64,000 nucleotides of DNA from Dermanyssus gallinae (taxonomy: Eukaryota; Arthropoda; Arachnida; Mesostigmata; Dermanyssidae): the NCBI GenBank assembly GCA_003439945.1, contig QVRM01000429.1, positions 310,001 through 374,000 of the forward strand. Reading direction: 5' to 3'. A program made the position numbers and the translations under genes. Numbering within the stretch: position 1 is the first letter of the stretch; every line of letters starts with the position of its first letter. Shown here piece by piece: positions 60,262 to 64,000 of this stretch. The notes below the pieces were generated by a model. It ran no database searches. It was not told the origin of the DNA and saw only the letters and a program-made list of their open reading frames with translations.

Positions 60262-61521
60262 ACAGCAGCGGCACGTGCTGCTCACTCAAATTATTTCCGA
60301 CGGTCTCAGTTGGGGCACTCGTTACTGCTGGATCCTTTGGTAGTTCGGGTCTTTGAGGTTTAGATGTCGCCTCGTTGACTTTGATCCCATTTTTCACTAC
60401 AGAGGACCAAGTGCGTCTTGAGAATCTATCAGATGTTTGTATGTGGCCCACAGGTGTGCAGAGTGGTACTAACGGGGCATCCAAGCGCTTCTCAATGCTA
60501 TTTTGGGACGATTTTTGTAATAATTCCATGCGCTTCAGCCTATGTGGACATGAGCCCCAGGTGGTTTTGTGTTCTCCAAAGCACAGACTGCATCGAGCCT
60601 GGGCTTTGCAACCCTTTCTTAGGTGCTCCGTAAAGCCACACTTTCTGCATCTCGGATTAAGCAGTTTGCAGTTGACTGCAAAATGATCCATGCTGTAACA
60701 CTTTAAACATTGCACGGATTCCCGTTATAAGACAACTCCGTTTCAACCCTAACAGAGCCTTAACTGGGAAATCTCCACCCGCGAATGTCAAAACAACCTG
60801 TTTGGAGGTCGATACAATATGTGCGTCTTTAGTTTTTACCCGTATTGCTTCGGAAACCCCAAAAGGCTGTGGAGCAGCCAAGAATGTAGCTTCCGATATT
60901 GAGGGATGCACAGTAGAGATATTACCCTTCACTGTGAATCGTTCTCCACTGATCCTTGCGGATACCTTTACGTTGGCTTACTCCTGAAGTAATAGTAGCG
61001 TGGCTTTATCTTCTTCAGCCTCAGTCACGATTAGAAGCTCTCTGCTTCTTGTAAAACGCGGTTTTTTCATCTTTCCTTTGACGTGTTGAGCGATAAAGTC
61101 GCATACATCATTAAAATGAAGCTCCAAGAAGCTGTCGTCCGTTGAGAATATTACTGCCCTTTTCTGTTCTACCACAACCTTTGGCACACGAGTTCGCCTA
61201 GACCGGGTCACCGAAATAAACTCCGATTCGTCCGGAACCTTTTCACCGTCACGGCCTTTCTCAGTTGGCTCGCTAGACACACCCATGGTTGCCGAGTGAG
61301 TCACTGGCTGTGAGATACGCATATATTTGCTGCGAGTGTCTTCCACAGGACTTGATGCAACGCGCTTCTCGCATCCCGCCTTTGGACGGTGGGCCGGACC
61401 GCCCTCCCGCATCGCTGATTGGCCCAACAATGCGTCCATCCGCTTCACCGTTCACATGCACGTACGCAGGTACGTCACGTTGCACCATCTGCTCGTTTGT
61501 TGGCGTACGTCGCACCAGCAT
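60262..61521 (-). pseudogene. Jockey-like LINE ORF1 (three zinc knuckles), frame-shifted
   Basis: Gag-like nucleic-acid-binding protein of about 420 codons, minus strand, probable start ATG at 61521 (MLVRRTPTNEQ). A frameshift near 61440 leads into the frame 61448-60978 (hydrophilic N-terminus, then RRTRVPKVVVEQKRAVIF and VKGKMKKPRFTRSRELLIV). A second frame (60932-60657) holds an RRM-like part (VSTSKQVVLTFAGGDFPV). A third (60715-60262) has three CCHC-type knuckles: CLKCYSMDHFAVNC, CRKCGFTEHLRKGC and CSLCFGEHKTTWGSC, then a proline-rich tail with SWSSVVKNG-like sequence. The order knuckle-tail-stop followed by an endonuclease is that of Jockey/I-type LINEs. Two or three frameshifts make it inactive. 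Confidence 0.78.
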
Positions 61522-61787
61522 GGCTAGCTATTGCTGCGCCGCGCCTGTTTACAAACAAAGTACCGTTTGTTTACCAAGCAGTCGCAGGCTAGACTGAAGT
61601 TCGGGTTCGAATGATAATAATGGTACTGGCATCCGGGTAAGCGGGGGTCGTGGCAACAGCGGCGTCGATAATGAGTGGTGATGGTGAAATGACTGTGGAT
61701 GATAGCAAAAGAGAGAGCCAAACGTTGATGCTGCGGATGATGAGTGTTGATACGGCCGGCACTGCAACGGTGAGGTCGAGCCCGGTA

Positions 61788-61958
61788 ACGCCCGGTGGCT
61801 TAAGTGGTGGCTGCGCCTCGCAACCGGGGGAGACACATAGGTGCGCGGGTTCGAGCCCCACCGTTGCACATTTGTATTTATGGGGCATGTCCGTCTATGA
61901 AGCTATGTGAAAAACAGTTCCGTAGACGTTAAATCTTGGCTGAGAGTCAGCCCGAAAA
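61788..61958 (+). repeat. SINE family A copy 5, full length
   Basis: Plus-strand copy: head CCCGGTGGCTTAAGTGGTGG, the GCGCCTCGCAACCGGGGGAG block, B-box GGTTCGAGCCCC, TTTGTATTTATGGGGCATG, GTCTATGAAGC and tail GACGTTAAATCTTGGCTGAG, GCCCGAAAA. Followed by ACTTGACTAC and a (GAT)n-type run at 61965-61981. Confidence 0.85.
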
Positions 61959-61964
61959 CTTGAC

Positions 61965-62175
61965 TACGATGATGATGATAAGGACGGATGGGGAGGTACC
62001 AATAAAACTTACGGTAGAAGTGGGGATGCTAGGAGAGACGAAGTTAGCAACTATAATGATGATGGTGTGATGATGCTAAAGACGAGAGAGAGAGAGAGAT
62101 AAAGGTTGAGCTAGAGGTAAACGGTGGAGACGATTCCGGTGGCGGTAGGTGGTGATGATGGCTGCCTAAGTAGAC
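61965..62175. repeat. GAT/GGT- and GA-rich simple sequence
   Basis: Scattered GATGATGATG and GTGATGATGG motifs plus a (GA)n run at 62084-62099. This is low-complexity DNA following SINE copy 5. Confidence 0.75.
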
Positions 62176-63472
62176 ACTGCAAAATCTATAGTGCCGCTGC
62201 ACACTATCGATTTGCACGCTAATCGAATTCTATAGGCTCACAGAAGTTATGCTCACTGATGCTTATGGATTTCCACTCAAAATGCTAAATGTAGCGCAAC
62301 TTTCCAAGAGCCACACACGAACACGTCTGCACCGTTTGAGAATAGCTGTTATCTTAAACTATGTGTTTCTGTTAAATGCTGAACGCAACTCAATTACTTT
62401 GTAAGTGTCCTTACAAGGTAATTGAGTGGCTAACCCGTATAGGGTACGATTTAGTCAAACCCGTACCCTATACGCTAATACACGTATGCACGCAGTCACA
62501 GCAAATGGGCTGCGCGTTGCTTAATAGGACAATAACAATAGTAGAAGATTGCGCTCGCTATTGACAAAACAGGAAGAAGCGAGTAATTCGCTGCCGAAAA
62601 TCTCTACTGGCCAGTTTTCTCTCTTTCTGACTCTCTCTCTCAGTACGAATAGCACGCCAGCACAAACTCCGGGATTGTGCCCAAATGCTTGCCCGCCAAG
62701 GTGTGTTTATTGATCCACAGCTAGAACCTGGAGGTAGAGGTCCCAAAGTCTAGCCAAGTCACACACCTTCGCGGCCGCTGTTGTTACGGGTATGATGGAG
62801 ATGCTACAGCCAGCAGTTTCATGAGACGACATGTTTTCAAAACATTAACAAGTATTTCGGGGTGGTTTCTTGTTGATTCGTCTACCTTCGAACTTGACAA
62901 GGAGAAAACTAAAAATAAAACTTAGAATCCAAAGCATGCTCCTCTTAAAATAACAAATAGCTCGAGATATGCTTTTTAACGTTGCATTAAATAGACGCTC
63001 TCTACAATATTGGTTTATATTTCCAGCCCCGAGTGCGACATCGAATAAGGAAATTCATCATTCAGCCACCCGAACAGCCTATTAGCCATTACTTATAGTT
63101 AGCGTGACATAAAGACTATAGACCCAAAAACTGCGGAAACACATACATGTTATTAATTTCATTTACTACAAGATTGCTTTCTGCGTTTAAGGATTGCACA
63201 AAAGGGTTGCTTTTTGTGCAACACTTAAACACAGAAATGTTCAGACGATTAAGAATTTGTGACAGATTCGTCTATATATCGCGCCACTGACATCGATGCA
63301 TGCTTCGAAGAAAGGGCGATCCAAGCATTAAAGGAGAGCCCTAAATTGTTCTCATTCACACATTTCAGTTGATTTAATTAAAAATAACCTCCTTAAAAAT
63401 GCTTCGCTTGGCATGTATACCTAAATACACATGTCACTCTTTTATATCAGGGGCGCTTAGTGCGGCAGCATA
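62176..63472. other. About 1.3 kb without a supported gene
   Basis: AT-rich. An interrupted inverted pair lies near 62390-62425 (CAATTACTTTGTAAGTGTCC against CTTACAAGGTAATTGAG). No coding evidence. Confidence 0.45.
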
Positions 63473-64000
63473 TATACAGGGTATTACAGGAATATTTGAT
63501 CAACGATATATGGAATTGTAGAGCTCGTTAAGGCAAATATTTTTTCCAATGGAACATGGTCTCTAAGAGGCCCTGTTTTGGAATGAGAGTTAAATTACTA
63601 CAATTTGTGACATTGGTGTTTTTGCCCGACATAGGAGAATAGAATGTGCTGTTGCGAGACAACCAGTCCCCCTATACAGAAACTAAACACACCGCCGTGT
63701 TCGTGAGAAAATTCGAAGAACCCATAAGGCCGGTCAGAAGATGCTACATGGTCGCTTAGAAGAGAATTCGCCAAAATGAAGTTATTTTATTAACCTTCAC
63801 GCCCAATACCTCAATATCATTACCTTACGACCACTTACAGCGCTCTAAACTAACATATTCAAAGGCAAATGCTCATTTCATGACGATCATTTTGGTACCA
63901 AACTTATGGCAATGCGAGCTGTGGTTGCGGAGTAATTACGATTTTTTGGTGGGATGTCCAGATTAAGTGCATGTAAAATGACGCGCTGCGGCTGTCGCGC
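63473..64000 (+). repeat. Dispersed repeat family E, copy 2 (runs off the window)
   Basis: Begins TATACAGGGTATTACAGG and matches 38699-39110 in ordered blocks (see that entry). The downstream part reads HRRVREKIRRTHKAGQK in one frame, paralleling HRRVRHKI in copy 1-like sequence. It extends past the end of the window. Confidence 0.55.

Overview
This looks like a gene-poor, repeat-rich stretch of an animal nuclear genome, most likely an arthropod. Support comes from the element mix: an R2-clade LINE, many R1-type LINE remnants, Jockey/CR1-like LINEs, D,D34D mariners, tRNA-derived SINEs and very many (TA)n microsatellites. One LINE C-terminal domain (9.7-11.1 kb) recalls LINEs I associate with ticks and mites, so an acarine is possible, but that is only an inference. 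I find no bacterial features, rRNA, CRISPR array, functional tRNA or convincing host protein gene. The recognisable coding capacity is almost entirely transposon derived.
Layout: 1.3-3.4 kb holds two LINE remnants. 7.2-11.1 kb holds a broken mariner, a diverged tandem duplication of about 0.85 kb of non-coding DNA, and two fragments of one LINE domain. 14.9-16.4 kb is an R1-like LINE remnant. 16.6-21.0 kb is the standout: an uninterrupted 1088-codon R2-clade reverse transcriptase/endonuclease on the minus strand, bounded on both sides by (TA)n tracts rather than 28S rDNA. 24.7-29.3 kb carries a decayed LINE in which a Gag-like ORF1 abuts a C2H2 / RT / restriction-like-endonuclease ORF2. 39.2-41.6 kb is R1-like LINE debris. 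42.3-43.6 kb is a mariner with one frameshift. 45.7-48.0 kb is a LINE ORF1-ORF2 junction split in its reading frame by a second mariner whose transposase is intact. 51-56 kb holds a Tc1/mariner-superfamily remnant and two more R1-like pieces. 58.9-62 kb holds a Jockey-like LINE with nested SINEs.
The elements form layers: mariners and SINEs inserted into older LINEs and SINEs, with (TA)n tracts as a recurrent substrate or by-product. Two elements keep full-length open frames and may be young: the R2-clade LINE (1088 aa) and the 46.1 kb mariner (343 aa). The other coding copies are disabled by stops, frameshifts or truncation.
All family assignments come from reading motifs by eye. No alignments or database searches were run, and element boundaries other than the mariner TIR/TA ends are approximate.
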